Source: Desulfobacterales bacterium (GTDB lineage: Bacteria > Desulfobacterota > Desulfobacteria > Desulfobacterales > JARGFK01). From it: DNA of 60,283 nt. Position 1 is the stretch's first letter. The number at the start of each line of letters is the position of its first letter. The DNA lies in contig JARGFK010000014.1 in NCBI GenBank assembly GCA_029211065.1, positions 1-60,283 of the forward strand, read 5' to 3'. Both the position numbers and the translations under genes were made by a program. Shown piece by piece: positions 17,552 through 25,975 of the stretch. The notes under the pieces are model-generated. The model was not told where the DNA came from. It searched no databases and saw only the letters and a list, made by a program, of their open reading frames with translations.

Positions 17552-18517
17552 TCAGGAGTCTTCTGATATTGACCGGCCGGTTTCAATTTTTCTGAAATTT
17601 AGCCAGGTATCGAACAAACCCAACCCGATCACAAACAGCAGGAACAGTTGTTGCAAGGCAATCAGGCTGTATAAAAAAAATCTCAGCATGGGCGGAAGCC
17701 GCTTTTTATCAAAAAAAAATGACACAACGGCAATCCCTGCAAAAAAATATATCGTCAGCAGAATTATCAGCCCATTCAGGCCAAGCATTTTAAACGATTT
17801 AGCCCCGGTCAGCAACAATCCACCGGACCCGATGACGCCCCACACGAGAAAATCGGGCGACCGCCACCGGTTAAGGGCGCCATACCCGGGAAAAAACAGG
17901 CTTTTGCGGATCAGGATCAGCCTGGCCATCAGCAGGTTCATCCATGAAACAAACAGAATCGAAGCAACAGCCAACCCGGGTATAATTCTTACAATAGCGT
18001 ATTGAATATCTTTTAAAGAACCGGCTATCAGACGGACATTTTCATCCGACATGCCCATGCGCTCATACATTGCCAGAGAAAATTCCAGATTCATAAGGAC
18101 ATAATCTGAAACCAGCTTATAGATCCCCGTTTGGGATCCGATACTGTAAAAGAACAAAGCCAGCATGCCGATCAGCAGAACCGAGCCGGCTGCGAATCCG
18201 ATGGTTATTTCCACCGTCAGATTCATTTCGATCAGCTCGGCCAGAACAAACCCGAGGATGATCAGTCCGGCAAAGAACACGGCTTCGAAGGACAGGCTGC
18301 CGGTAACCACGACCACGGCGGTAATGGTCACTGCCGGAACAATGCCACCATTTTTACGGCCGAGCTTGGACCTGTAAAAAAGGACCGGCAGCGGGAGAAA
18401 TAGTGCACAAAACAACCCCAGGAGCGGCATATAAATTGAAACGGCGAAAATTGAGATGGTAATTGTTATACCGCTCAGAATGTCCCTTGACACTTTGCCC
18501 TGGTTGGGTTGAGGCAC
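17552..18517 (-). CDS. DUF2232 (YybS-like) membrane protein
   Basis: 321 residues with about eight hydrophobic helices, matching the DUF2232/YybS family found between rpsR and rplI in many bacteria. The position here is the same. Function is unknown; the context has led others to suggest a link to ribosomes or cell division. It lies 40 bases after rpsR and 37 bases before rplI. Confidence 0.85.
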   Translation of the reverse strand: MPQPNQGKVSRDILSGITITISIFAVSIYMPLLGLFCALFLPLPVLFYRSKLGRKNGGIVPAVTITAVVVVTGSLSFEAVFFAGLIILGFVLAELIEMNLTVEITIGFAAGSVLLIGMLALFFYSIGSQTGIYKLVSDYVLMNLEFSLAMYERMGMSDENVRLIAGSLKDIQYAIVRIIPGLAVASILFVSWMNLLMARLILIRKSLFFPGYGALNRWRSPDFLVWGVIGSGGLLLTGAKSFKMLGLNGLIILLTIYFFAGIAVVSFFFDKKRLPPMLRFFLYSLIALQQLFLLFVIGLGLFDTWLNFRKIETGRSISEDS

Positions 18518-18557
18518 TATCCGCTTCTCCTTTGAGGCAGCCCGGAATAAGGATCAA

Positions 18558-18836
18558 TTAAAATTCCGATGTGCCTACATAAGGCAGGAGCGCAATGGTC
18601 CGGGCGCGTTTAATCGCCACTGTCAGAGAACGTTGATGTTTCGCACAAGTTCCCGATATTCGCCGGGGGATAATTTTACCACGCTCTGTAATAAAATATT
18701 TTAATGCCCTTGCATCCTTGTAGTCAATTTCCAGCTTGCTGTCTGCACAAAAGCGGCAAACTTTTCGTCGATGATATACTTTTCGTTTACGGCCGCTATC
18801 ATTATTGGCGCGTTTACGGATGGGTGGGGGTGCCAT
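18558..18836 (-). CDS. rpsR: 30S ribosomal protein S18
   Basis: 92 residues from the ATG at 18836. The core [29 protein letters not shown] is typical S18, with the Cys pair seen in some lineages. A longer open frame exists upstream but overlaps rpsF and has no S18 similarity. AAGGAGGAATCC spans the rpsF end, and the start lies one base past the rpsF stop, so translation is coupled. Confidence 0.97.
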   Translation of the reverse strand: MAPPPIRKRANNDSGRKRKVYHRRKVCRFCADSKLEIDYKDARALKYFITERGKIIPRRISGTCAKHQRSLTVAIKRARTIALLPYVGTSEF

Positions 18837-18837
18837 T

Positions 18838-19344
18838 TTAGGATTCCTCCTTGTTGTTTTCAGCCGGGGCTGGCGCCGGATCGGTCGGTTTCGCTTCGAC
18901 TTCGGCAGTTTCGACAGGGGATGACGCAGGCTTGGCTTCGGCCGCCTGAGACGCCGATTCTTCAAGGGCGGCAGCCTTGGCCTCGGCCGTCCGTGACGCC
19001 GATTCTTCCAGAGCGGCAGCCTTGGCTATTTCTTCCTGGATGTGCTCGGGGTCAACCTTTTCTGCCTGCATGATCGTCATAAATTTTAAAACCCTGTCAT
19101 CGATTCTAAAAAACCGCTCGATTTCATCAACAAGGGGGCCGGAACCGCAGTAGTCAATACGGGAGTAGAATCCACGCACCTTTTTCTTGATTTCGTAAGC
19201 GAGCTTTTTGGTTCCCCAGTTGTCAATCTTGACCAGGATTCCGTTTTGTTGCGGGATCAGTTCCCTGACCCTGTCAAAGACAGGCTCTCGCTGTTCATCC
19301 CCAACATCGGGATTCACAATCACAATCGTCTCATATCTACGCAT
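18838..19344 (-). CDS. rpsF: 30S ribosomal protein S6 with repeated Ala/Glu-rich C-terminal tail
   Basis: 168 residues against the usual 95-140. Residues 1-95 are a normal S6 ([15 protein letters not shown]...[15 protein letters not shown]). The remaining 70 residues are an Ala/Glu/Pro-rich tail with two copies of a 15-residue unit [15 protein letters not shown], encoded by a 45-base tandem repeat (about 18934-19024). S6 tails vary in length in nature. Ribosome site AAAGGAGG precedes the ATG. First gene of the rpsF-rpsR-DUF2232-rplI-dnaB unit. Confidence 0.96.
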   Translation of the reverse strand: MRRYETIVIVNPDVGDEQREPVFDRVRELIPQQNGILVKIDNWGTKKLAYEIKKKVRGFYSRIDYCGSGPLVDEIERFFRIDDRVLKFMTIMQAEKVDPEHIQEEIAKAAALEESASRTAEAKAAALEESASQAAEAKPASSPVETAEVEAKPTDPAPAPAENNKEES

Positions 19345-19367
19345 AAAACCTCCTTTTGGCTATTCAA

Positions 19368-19388
19368 GCCCCGGCAAAAAGCCGGAGC
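19368..19388 (-). promoter_or_regulatory. leader hairpin of the rpsF operon
   Basis: On the minus strand GCTCCGGC and GCCGGGGC pair over eight bases (one G-U) around a TTTTT loop, about 25 bases before the rpsF start. S6:S18 complexes are known to bind a leader RNA with a conserved CCG in many bacteria, so this may be an autoregulatory element. The match to that RNA family was not tested. Confidence 0.45.
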
Positions 19389-19417
19389 AAGGACGGATAT
19401 GAATTTAAAAACGTAAA

Positions 19418-19447
19418 AAAATATCATTATAAAATATTATATGTCAA
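19418..19447 (-). promoter_or_regulatory. putative sigma-70 promoter of the rpsF operon
   Basis: On the minus strand TTGACA (19442-19447) is followed after 18 bases by TATTTT (19418-19423), in a very AT-rich context about 75 bases upstream of rpsF. The -35 box is perfect; the -10 is weaker. Confidence 0.5.
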
Positions 19448-19515
19448 GTTGAATTTATTTTAAATATAAAGGGGCCGGCTTTTTTAAATGATAAGCCAAC
19501 CCCGCTTTCAGCTTT

Positions 19516-19592
19516 TGGTGGGCCGTGTTGGAATCGAACCAACAACCTACTGATTAAGAGTCAGGTGCTCTGCCTAGTTGAGCTAACGGCCC
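19516..19592 (-). tRNA. tRNA-Lys(CUU)
   Basis: On the minus strand the sequence begins GGGCCGTTAGCTC and ends with acceptor CGGCCC, discriminator A and an encoded CCA. The anticodon loop CTCTTAA gives anticodon CTT for lysine. The D arm (AGCTCAACTAGGCAGAGC) and T arm (GGTTCGATTCC) are canonical. Total 77 bases including CCA. Confidence 0.97.
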
Positions 19593-19655
19593 TCTGGTCA
19601 ATTCAATCATGAACGGTTAGGCTCATATCAACTTTGCCGGGGCGTGTCAAATTTT

Positions 19656-20411
19656 TTATAGGTCCGGCCACATTTTATCCTTTCTTTTTTTCTGGTTTTT
19701 GCGGTCTTTTTTCCAGGCGATGTCCTTTTTTCTTTGTTTGTCGCGAAAATGCGGCCCAGGAGGCTTTGGGCCGGGCAAATCCAGCAGGAAAGTGCCGGCA
19801 GATTTGTGCGGATATATTTCCGCTACAATCGCCTCTTTTAGCGGTTTCGGCCTTTGTTTGGCCACGGGGGGGCTGGTGAAGCAATCGAACGGGACGGTTT
19901 CCGTCAGAAAGAGTGTCTGGCCAAGTTGATGAAAAACAGACCCCCTGTCCAACATTTTCGGGACGATTACCGTCAGCAGGACCGGCATGGGGTCTTTACG
20001 CTTTCCCATTCGCACAGCCATATCGCTGCTGGAAGACAGTACGACCCGGGAGTGTCCCATTGGAAAAACGCCTTTTTCCAGGACAACCGCATGCGCTTTT
20101 CGACGGACACAGGTAAAGAGAAGTTTCGGAAGGTTTTGAGCAGGCGTTGGCCGGGGAAGTTGCGTGCGGTTTTTGGCACGGATGGTATCTGTCTTTATTT
20201 CGATGGCCGGGTCCGGGACTGTTAAAAGAATTTCAGCAAGATGCTGACGGCGGACATATCGCCAGCCGTCTTCTTCGCTGATTACCTGAAGCAGTTCCTT
20301 GACCTTAATGAAGCCGTCTCCATCCGGCACCAGACCGAATTCATCCGGCTGGCGTCCCAGCATGTACGCCAAGAGCTTAGAGAGATGTTTTGGGTCCCTG
20401 CGCAGCGTCAC
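19656..20411 (-). CDS. KptA/Tpt1-like RNA 2'-phosphotransferase homologue with altered active site
   Basis: 251 residues. The N-terminal half matches the winged-helix part of Tpt1/KptA (LSKLLAYML...PDEFGLVPDGDGFIKVKELL), and the middle matches the ADP-ribosyl-transferase-like half. True Tpt1/KptA enzymes move a 2'-phosphate from RNA to NAD+. Their catalytic Arg-His pair (LRHxP) is replaced here by Gly-Arg (LGRQP, residues 18-22), the HGT NAD-binding motif reads FTC, and the HVHLS block reads SRVVLS. A Lys/Arg-rich tail (205-251) could bind nucleic acid. Either the chemistry differs or the protein only binds its ligand. It is divergent from hemL and near tRNA-Lys. Confidence 0.72.
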   Translation of the reverse strand: MTLRRDPKHLSKLLAYMLGRQPDEFGLVPDGDGFIKVKELLQVISEEDGWRYVRRQHLAEILLTVPDPAIEIKTDTIRAKNRTQLPRPTPAQNLPKLLFTCVRRKAHAVVLEKGVFPMGHSRVVLSSSSDMAVRMGKRKDPMPVLLTVIVPKMLDRGSVFHQLGQTLFLTETVPFDCFTSPPVAKQRPKPLKEAIVAEIYPHKSAGTFLLDLPGPKPPGPHFRDKQRKKDIAWKKDRKNQKKRKDKMWPDL

Positions 20412-20515
20412 GATTAAAACCTTCCTTGACCCGGGTATTCGGGTTTGTTATCTGTACCAAATAAAACAAAAGAAGCCAACTCTAACCGTCCAGAGAACGA
20501 AAGGATATAAAACAC

Positions 20516-21808
20516 ATGCTGAAGACTGAAACTTCCAACAAACTTTTTAAAAAGGCAACGGAAATCATTCCCGGTGGTGTTAACAGTCCGGTGCGGGCCT
20601 GTCGGTCGGTGGGAACCGAGCCTATTTTTATTGATCGTGCCCAGGGCAGTTGGCTGTATGATGTGGACGGGAACCGTTATATCGATTACATCGGCTCATG
20701 GGGGCCCATGATTCTCGGCCACCGCCATCCGCAAGTCCTGGAGGCCATCGCCTCGGTTCTTAAACGCGGGACCAGCTTTGGGGCGCCGACCGACCTTGAA
20801 ATCCAATTGGCGCAACTGGTCATTGAGGCCGTTCCCTCTATTGAAATGGTCCGGATGGTGAATTCCGGTACAGAAGCAACCATGAGCGCCATTCGGCTGG
20901 CACGGGGCGTTACCGGTCGGGAACAGATTGTGAAGTTTGACGGCTGCTATCATGGACATGCCGATTCGCTCATGGTTGAGGCGGGGTCCGGCGTCGCCAC
21001 ACTGGGAATTCCCGGGAGTCCCGGTGTGCCGGCGGCCTTTGTTGCAAGCACGCTGTCATTGCCGTATAACGACATTGATTGTGTAAAGTCCGTCTTTGCG
21101 GCTCAGGGTGAAAAGATTGCCTGCGTCATTGTGGAGCCGGTGGCGGGAAACATGGGACTGGTTTCCCCCGCCCCCGGTTTTCTGGAAACCTTGAGGGATC
21201 TGACCGTCCGCGCCAACAGCATTTTGATATTCGACGAGGTCATGACCGGGTTTCGGGTGGCGTACGGGGGCGCCCAGTCTTTGTATGGAATCAGCCCTGA
21301 CATTACCTGCCTGGGAAAAATTATCGGCGGCGGGATGCCGGTGGGCGCTTACGGCGGAAAACGCGAGGTCATGGAACATGTGGCTCCCCAGGGGCCGGTA
21401 TATCAGGCCGGGACGCTCTCCGGCAACCCGGTTGCCATGGCAGCGGGTATAGCCACCCTGAAGGAGTTGCAAAAGTCCGATTTCTACAAGGCGCTGGAAA
21501 AAAAATCCGTGCGCCTGTCCGACGGCCTGGCCGGGGCAGCCCAAAAGGCAGGGATTCCGGTGGCCATCGACAGGGTCGGCTCCATGCTGGGCCTTTTTTT
21601 TACAAAGCCGCCGGTGCGAAGTTTTAAAGATGCCAAAACCAGCAATTTAGATCAATTCAAGGCGTATTATAAGGGGATGCTGCAGGAGGGGATTTACCTG
21701 GCGCCTTCTCAATTTGAAGCGCTGTTTGTTTCGGCCGCACATACGGCTGAAGATATTGATGCGACTGTGGCGGCTGCCGCGAAGGTGCTGGCCGGGATCG
21801 ACCGATAG
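20516..21808 (+). CDS. hemL: glutamate-1-semialdehyde 2,1-aminomutase
   Basis: 430 residues, full length. This PLP enzyme makes 5-aminolevulinate in the C5 tetrapyrrole pathway. Visible: N-terminal [17 protein letters not shown]; substrate/PLP residues [16 protein letters not shown]; Asp in [13 protein letters not shown] Lys in [18 protein letters not shown] near 266; and [23 protein letters not shown] precedes the ATG. It stands alone, divergent from the KptA-like gene. Confidence 0.97.
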   Translation: MLKTETSNKLFKKATEIIPGGVNSPVRACRSVGTEPIFIDRAQGSWLYDVDGNRYIDYIGSWGPMILGHRHPQVLEAIASVLKRGTSFGAPTDLEIQLAQLVIEAVPSIEMVRMVNSGTEATMSAIRLARGVTGREQIVKFDGCYHGHADSLMVEAGSGVATLGIPGSPGVPAAFVASTLSLPYNDIDCVKSVFAAQGEKIACVIVEPVAGNMGLVSPAPGFLETLRDLTVRANSILIFDEVMTGFRVAYGGAQSLYGISPDITCLGKIIGGGMPVGAYGGKREVMEHVAPQGPVYQAGTLSGNPVAMAAGIATLKELQKSDFYKALEKKSVRLSDGLAGAAQKAGIPVAIDRVGSMLGLFFTKPPVRSFKDAKTSNLDQFKAYYKGMLQEGIYLAPSQFEALFVSAAHTAEDIDATVAAAAKVLAGIDR

Positions 21809-21990
21809 GTTTATATTGACGGATCCTTTGGGAGTTTTTTGCACTTTTTCATACAGGTCCGTGTAGAAAAGGATACGGACAGGGCGTGTCGGTCCTATAT
21901 AAAACAGCCCCTATAAAACCAAACTGCTCAGTTGGGATGACCATTTTATGTATGGAAAGCTGTTTTAATAATTGGCTTGACCTAACCTTT

Positions 21991-22028
21991 GCACAGTTTT
22001 GTGTGCAGGGATGCACACAAAACTGTGC
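21991..22028. repeat. perfect 17-base inverted repeat between hemL and the M23 peptidase gene
   Basis: Arms GCACAGTTTTGTGTGCA (21991-22007) and its exact complement (22012-22028) are separated by GGGA. The genes on either side converge, so a bidirectional terminator is the simplest reading. There is no T-run after the right arm, so a protein-binding palindrome or cruciform is possible. Confidence 0.7.
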
Positions 22029-22077
22029 ACCTGACGCTGGGGCTTAAATCCCTCAACGCACCTATATTTAGATTCTT

Positions 22078-23004
22078 TTAATCCAGAATGTATGCCCTTG
22101 GTTTAACCGGGATGCCGTTTACAAGGACCTCGTAATGCAGATGCGGTCCCGTTGTTCTTCCGGAAGTACCAATAAAACCGATACCTTCTCCTCTTTTTAA
22201 GTTGTTCCCCTGTTTTTTTGACAACGTCTTCAGGTGGCCATAACGGGTGGTCATTCCATGACCGTGGTCAATAACGATCATTTTACCCATGCTCCCCTTG
22301 GGGCCGGCAAAGGTTATGAGGCCGTCACCCGTTGCAAAGATTGCCTGGCCGTTTACAGCGGCAATATCGATTCCTTTGTGAAATTCACGCAAGCCGGTAA
22401 AGGGCGAGTTGCGGTATCCGAATCCGGAAGATATCCACCCATCGGTGGGCCATATGGAAGGGGTCGAGGACAGCAGACTGCGTTGGTCTTCCAGATAGTC
22501 CAGCAATGCCATAAACCCCTTGCGTTGGGCCATGGTGGCTTCATCCACCTGTTTGAGTTGCGTGTGCATTTCACGCAGTAAATCATCATGGCTTTCATCA
22601 ACGGGAACATTTATCTCCATATCGGCCGGGATCGGGCCGCCAATGCCGAACAGGCTGCCTGATCCGGGCGTTGCTTCTATGTTGGAAATGATTCTTATTT
22701 TTTTTTCAAACTGATCAAACGCCAAGACGGCAGATTTTAACCTGTTTATTTCACTTGCAAAAAATTGAATCTGGCGTCGCTGGCGGGATATTTCATCCGA
22801 TTGAAGCGTTAGTTTGTGCCGCATATTAAAAGCGGTGCCGTGAGCCTCTTTGAGATTTCCATAATCAATGGCATAAGCGGTCATAACCGCCAACCCGGCT
22901 GCCAGGAGGCACAGCAGAGACACGATCCGGTTTGTGGAAACCGAAAGCGACTGGAGGCGTGCGCTGTGTTCGCGGAATACAAATACGGTAATTTTTTTGG
23001 ACAT
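22078..23004 (-). CDS. M23 family peptidase, membrane-anchored
   Basis: 308 residues: an N-terminal cytoplasmic stretch, one membrane helix (about 28-46), a coiled-coil region (55-105 and 140-170) and a C-terminal LytM/M23 domain (about 190-305). Zinc ligands appear intact in EFHKGIDI (near 214) and HLHYEV (near 290), with VIDHGHGMTTRYGHL between. Such proteins cut peptidoglycan peptide bonds in the periplasm during growth or division. Confidence 0.9.
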   Translation of the reverse strand: MSKKITVFVFREHSARLQSLSVSTNRIVSLLCLLAAGLAVMTAYAIDYGNLKEAHGTAFNMRHKLTLQSDEISRQRRQIQFFASEINRLKSAVLAFDQFEKKIRIISNIEATPGSGSLFGIGGPIPADMEINVPVDESHDDLLREMHTQLKQVDEATMAQRKGFMALLDYLEDQRSLLSSTPSIWPTDGWISSGFGYRNSPFTGLREFHKGIDIAAVNGQAIFATGDGLITFAGPKGSMGKMIVIDHGHGMTTRYGHLKTLSKKQGNNLKRGEGIGFIGTSGRTTGPHLHYEVLVNGIPVKPRAYILD

Positions 23005-23091
23005 ATCTATTTATCAACAGCCGGCATCTGAATCGTTTAAGCAGGTCGATCTGTGCAACGACCAGTTATTTAAACATAACTAATTGACATA

Positions 23092-23457
23092 TTAATGAAT
23101 TGTCTGTAAAGCCGCATCCTTAATAATTGCCAGTTCGATCAAATAATGTCCTTTGAAGCGACCCTGTTCATCCCTGGCGATCTGTTTGATCTGGGTTTCC
23201 AGATCCACAGTGGGACACAACGAATCGGTGCTGTAGTATCTGCTTTTAAAAACAGTACCCACCTTGAGCTGGTTCAGAAGGGCTGAATCTTCTTTAACCA
23301 TGATAAACATGGGCTCTGATGAAAAATTCCAGATTTTAAACTGATAGAGCATCTTCAGTTCCTGGATTAAGAGTTCGACACTGTAAAAATTGGCCGCTTG
23401 CCGCTGTGATAGATGGTCCTGCTGCGATGGGCCTGACTCGGTCTCCCAAAAATTCAT
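23092..23457 (-). CDS. conserved small protein, possibly PilZ-like
   Basis: 121 residues, soluble. The centre FKIWNFSSEPMFIMVKEDSALLNQLKVGTVF and the end RFKGHYLIELAI resemble PilZ-like proteins of Desulfobacterota, but the c-di-GMP-binding RxxxR and DxSxxG motifs are not clear. AGAGGGGGAAAT before the ATG is a fair ribosome site. Function not assigned. Confidence 0.6.
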   Translation of the reverse strand: MNFWETESGPSQQDHLSQRQAANFYSVELLIQELKMLYQFKIWNFSSEPMFIMVKEDSALLNQLKVGTVFKSRYYSTDSLCPTVDLETQIKQIARDEQGRFKGHYLIELAIIKDAALQTIH

Positions 23458-24005
23458 AATTTCCCCCTCTCGCCGGGATCATTGAAGCATTTCTGACGGA
23501 TGGGCTCACACGTCAGTTCACAATATTCAATGCAAAATGAATGCCAGCATGGAAAATAATCCCCTGCAAAAAAACGTGAAGCTTTTTTAGGGATAAATGC
23601 AGCGGTATGTTGAACCGCCGTCATCACTGTGAAATTTGTTTTATAGCAATTGTCAAAATTCCGTTCCGATTAAGCCGCTGGACAATTCCGTTTCAATCGG
23701 CAAAAACTCGCAAATAAGCGTGCGTAGCAATTGAACTCGGCCTGGATATTTAGAGCATTTCAAGAAGATCAACTGATGAACAAATCAAGTCCATCAGATG
23801 AGGTTCAATTGAACGCACTCTAATTTGCTCAAACAGTTTGCCGACCGAAACAGAACAATCCGGCGGCTGGTGTTCAAGCTATAAACCTCATTCAATGGGA
23901 ACATATTTTTGACAACCACTCTAGACCGGAGCAGAGAGGGGCTGCCGACCATTGGGGTTTTAGAACGACTTATCGGCATGTGGGGGAAAACGGAGAGGAC
24001 CTGAA
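23458..24005. other. 550-base intergenic region with a degenerate repeat element
   Basis: No convincing coding frame. It contains the degenerate inverted-repeat element 23642-23923. Inside it a CAATTGAA motif recurs (near 23728 and 23808) in opposite context. No clear promoter for the flanking minus-strand gene is visible here. Confidence 0.5.
23642..23923. repeat. degenerate MITE-like element related to the 105-base repeats
   Basis: The left end TATAGCAATTGTCAAAATTC and the complement of the right end TAGAGTGGTTGTCAAAAATA match at about 20 of 27 positions. Both resemble the hairpin arm of the 10492 and 12550 repeats (GCGGTTGT-AAAAAAACGTT). About 230 bases of unrecognised DNA lie between the ends, with no intact open frame. 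Confidence 0.5.
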
Positions 24006-25502
24006 TCAGGAAAGGCTATATTTTGATATCAGGCGCGAAAGGTATGTCCGCTGGATATTCATTATTTGAGCGGCCCGGCTGCGGTTGCCTTCGGTGTGCT
24101 TGAGGTTCAGGGCAATGAATTCCTTTTTGAAATTATTGACGGCCTCCTCCAGTGTCAATCCGACCTGTAGGCAGGTGCCCGCCGGTTCTGATACGGAAAA
24201 AGGCAGATCCTGTGGTAAAATCTTCTTGCCGTCTCCCATGACAACCGCCCGTTCCAGAACATTGCGCAGCTCCCTGATATTGCCGGGCCAGTGATAGAGA
24301 AACAGTTTTTCCATGGCCTCTTTTGATATGGTCAGATACGTGCTGCCGGATTCCTGCTTGAAGATGTCCAGAAAATATTCGGACAACAGCGGGATGTCTT
24401 CCATGCGATCTCTTAAGGACGGCATGTTGATCTGGACCACGTGCAGACGATAGTATAAATCATCTCTGAAGCGGCCGGCGGCAACCTCCTCGTCCAGTAT
24501 TTTATTGGTTGCGGAGATGACCCTGACATCCACGGCAATGGGCGTATTTCCACCCAGGCGGTAGAAGCGGCCCTCCTGCAGAACCCGCAGCAGTTTCGCC
24601 TGCATTCCCGGGCTCATTTCAGCGATTTCATCCAGAAAAATGGTGCCCTTGTCGGCCAGTTCAAATTTGCCGATTTTGCGGCTGGTAGCCCCGGTAAAAG
24701 CGCCTTTTTCATGACCGAAAAGTTCATCTTCCAGCAGGGTTTCCGGCAGAGCGGCACAATTTATAATAATCAACGGCTTATCTTTGCGCGGTCCGGCGCC
24801 GTGAATCAAGCGCGCCAACAGCTCCTTGCCGGTTCCGCTTTCTCCCAGAATCAGGGCGCTGGATTTTGAGTTGGCGACTTTAAAGGCATCGGAAATAACA
24901 TTTCTAAAGGCCGAGCTTGTGCCGACAAGCTGGAATTTAAAGCCGAGTTCTTCTTTCAGATCGACGTTTTCATTTTTAACCTGTTCGATTTTCTTGGCAT
25001 TGCCGATGGCCAGGGCAGCCAGATCGGCAAATTCTTTCAGTATTTTCATGTCGGTTTTTTGAATGGCACTGCCGTCTGTCTTATCGATAATCTGGACCAC
25101 ACCGATGGTGTCGCCATCCATCTTCATGGGTACACAGGCAATGGAGCGGGTTTCAACCCCAAGGGACTCGCTTATTTGCTTATACCAGCGCGGATCCTTG
25201 CGGACGTCCGATATCAGAAGCGGTTTTCCCTTGGCGGCAACATAACCGGCAATTCCCTGCCCGATGTTCAGCTTAAAGGCCTTGACCTCATCCTTTTTTT
25301 CACCGGTGGCAGCCTTAAAATAAAGTTTGCGGGTCTGTTGATCCAGCAGCAGCAGGGAACTCGCCTTGGCGTGCATCATCCGGCTGGCTGACTGCAGGAT
25401 CAGCTCCAGCAGACGGTCCAGGTCCTGTATCGAAGATACCCACGATGAGATTTCTTTCAGCTGTGTGATGGGCCCCTTAGCTTTCAGCGTTGATGATGCC
25501 AT
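24006..25502 (-). CDS. sigma-54-dependent transcriptional activator with GAF domain (NifA-like)
   Basis: About 498 residues from the ATG at 25502. Domains: GAF (about 25-185), sigma-54 AAA+ domain (about 195-430) with Walker A GESGTGKE, the sigma-54-contacting loop GAFTGA and Walker B GTIFLDEIAEM, and a Fis-type helix-turn-helix at the C-terminus (NRSRAAQIMNIQRTYLSRLI). It activates RpoN promoters in response to a GAF-sensed ligand. It is transcribed away from the OCD-UbiD-HBCR operon, with a 473-base shared upstream region, so it is a plausible regulator of that operon. The frame extends 16 codons further upstream, but MASSTLKAKG is the likelier start. Confidence 0.93.
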   Translation of the reverse strand: MASSTLKAKGPITQLKEISSWVSSIQDLDRLLELILQSASRMMHAKASSLLLLDQQTRKLYFKAATGEKKDEVKAFKLNIGQGIAGYVAAKGKPLLISDVRKDPRWYKQISESLGVETRSIACVPMKMDGDTIGVVQIIDKTDGSAIQKTDMKILKEFADLAALAIGNAKKIEQVKNENVDLKEELGFKFQLVGTSSAFRNVISDAFKVANSKSSALILGESGTGKELLARLIHGAGPRKDKPLIIINCAALPETLLEDELFGHEKGAFTGATSRKIGKFELADKGTIFLDEIAEMSPGMQAKLLRVLQEGRFYRLGGNTPIAVDVRVISATNKILDEEVAAGRFRDDLYYRLHVVQINMPSLRDRMEDIPLLSEYFLDIFKQESGSTYLTISKEAMEKLFLYHWPGNIRELRNVLERAVVMGDGKKILPQDLPFSVSEPAGTCLQVGLTLEEAVNNFKKEFIALNLKHTEGNRSRAAQIMNIQRTYLSRLISKYSLS

Positions 25503-25975
25503 GAGTTTATCCGTTTGCCTTTCGGAACATAATGGTTGAAGCGCGCACACCTGTATACTTTTTTAAACGGTGTTATTATAATATAAAGAACAAGTTTGTG
25601 TCAATTCAGACCTTAAAAGGCCGGTTTTGGGGATGCCGTTACATGCCAGTGGGGTGGGAAGATATAGATGAAAATACGCTGCAATCCTCTCTGTGCCTTG
25701 TTCCTGATGGATGGACTGAAAGATCCTGCGGTACTGCTGTTTATCAGATTCGAAAAACGATTGCTCAAAATATTCGCACGGATGATATCCAGGGGGTTTT
25801 TGCTTGACTTGGGCCCTGTTTTTTTATTAGTTAAAATGTAGTCATAATGTAATTACACCCGGAAAAAACCATTGGGTCAGAGGCGCGTCTAAGATAGTTG
25901 TGTGTGCTGAGAGAGACTTTAAGGATAACGCGTTTTGTCTGAGATCAGAGTCTCATTCCTGAAAGGAGGACGGCA
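25503..25975. other. divergent upstream region between the sigma-54 activator and the aromatic operon
   Basis: Contains the strong minus-strand promoter at 25575-25604. On the plus strand I looked for GG-N10-GC (-24/-12) sigma-54 promoters and found no good match. A plus-strand open frame at 25532-25807 overlaps the promoter and has no recognisable protein features, so it is not called. A TTGACT at 25804-25809 lacks a convincing -10. Confidence 0.5.
25575..25604 (-). promoter_or_regulatory. consensus sigma-70 promoter for the sigma-54 activator gene
   Basis: On the minus strand TTGACA (25599-25604) and TATAAT (25575-25580) are separated by 18 bases, both boxes perfect. It lies about 75 bases before the ATG at 25502. 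This predicts steady housekeeping expression of the activator, with control exerted through ligand binding. Confidence 0.8.

Noticed and set aside
25532-25807. 91-residue plus-strand frame upstream of the OCD gene
   Set aside because: Overlaps a perfect promoter of the opposite gene, has no ribosome site, no recognisable domain and an unnatural composition.
25503-25975. Sigma-54 promoter for the OCD-UbiD operon
   Set aside because: No GG-N10-GC pair with reasonable flanks was found, so none is annotated.
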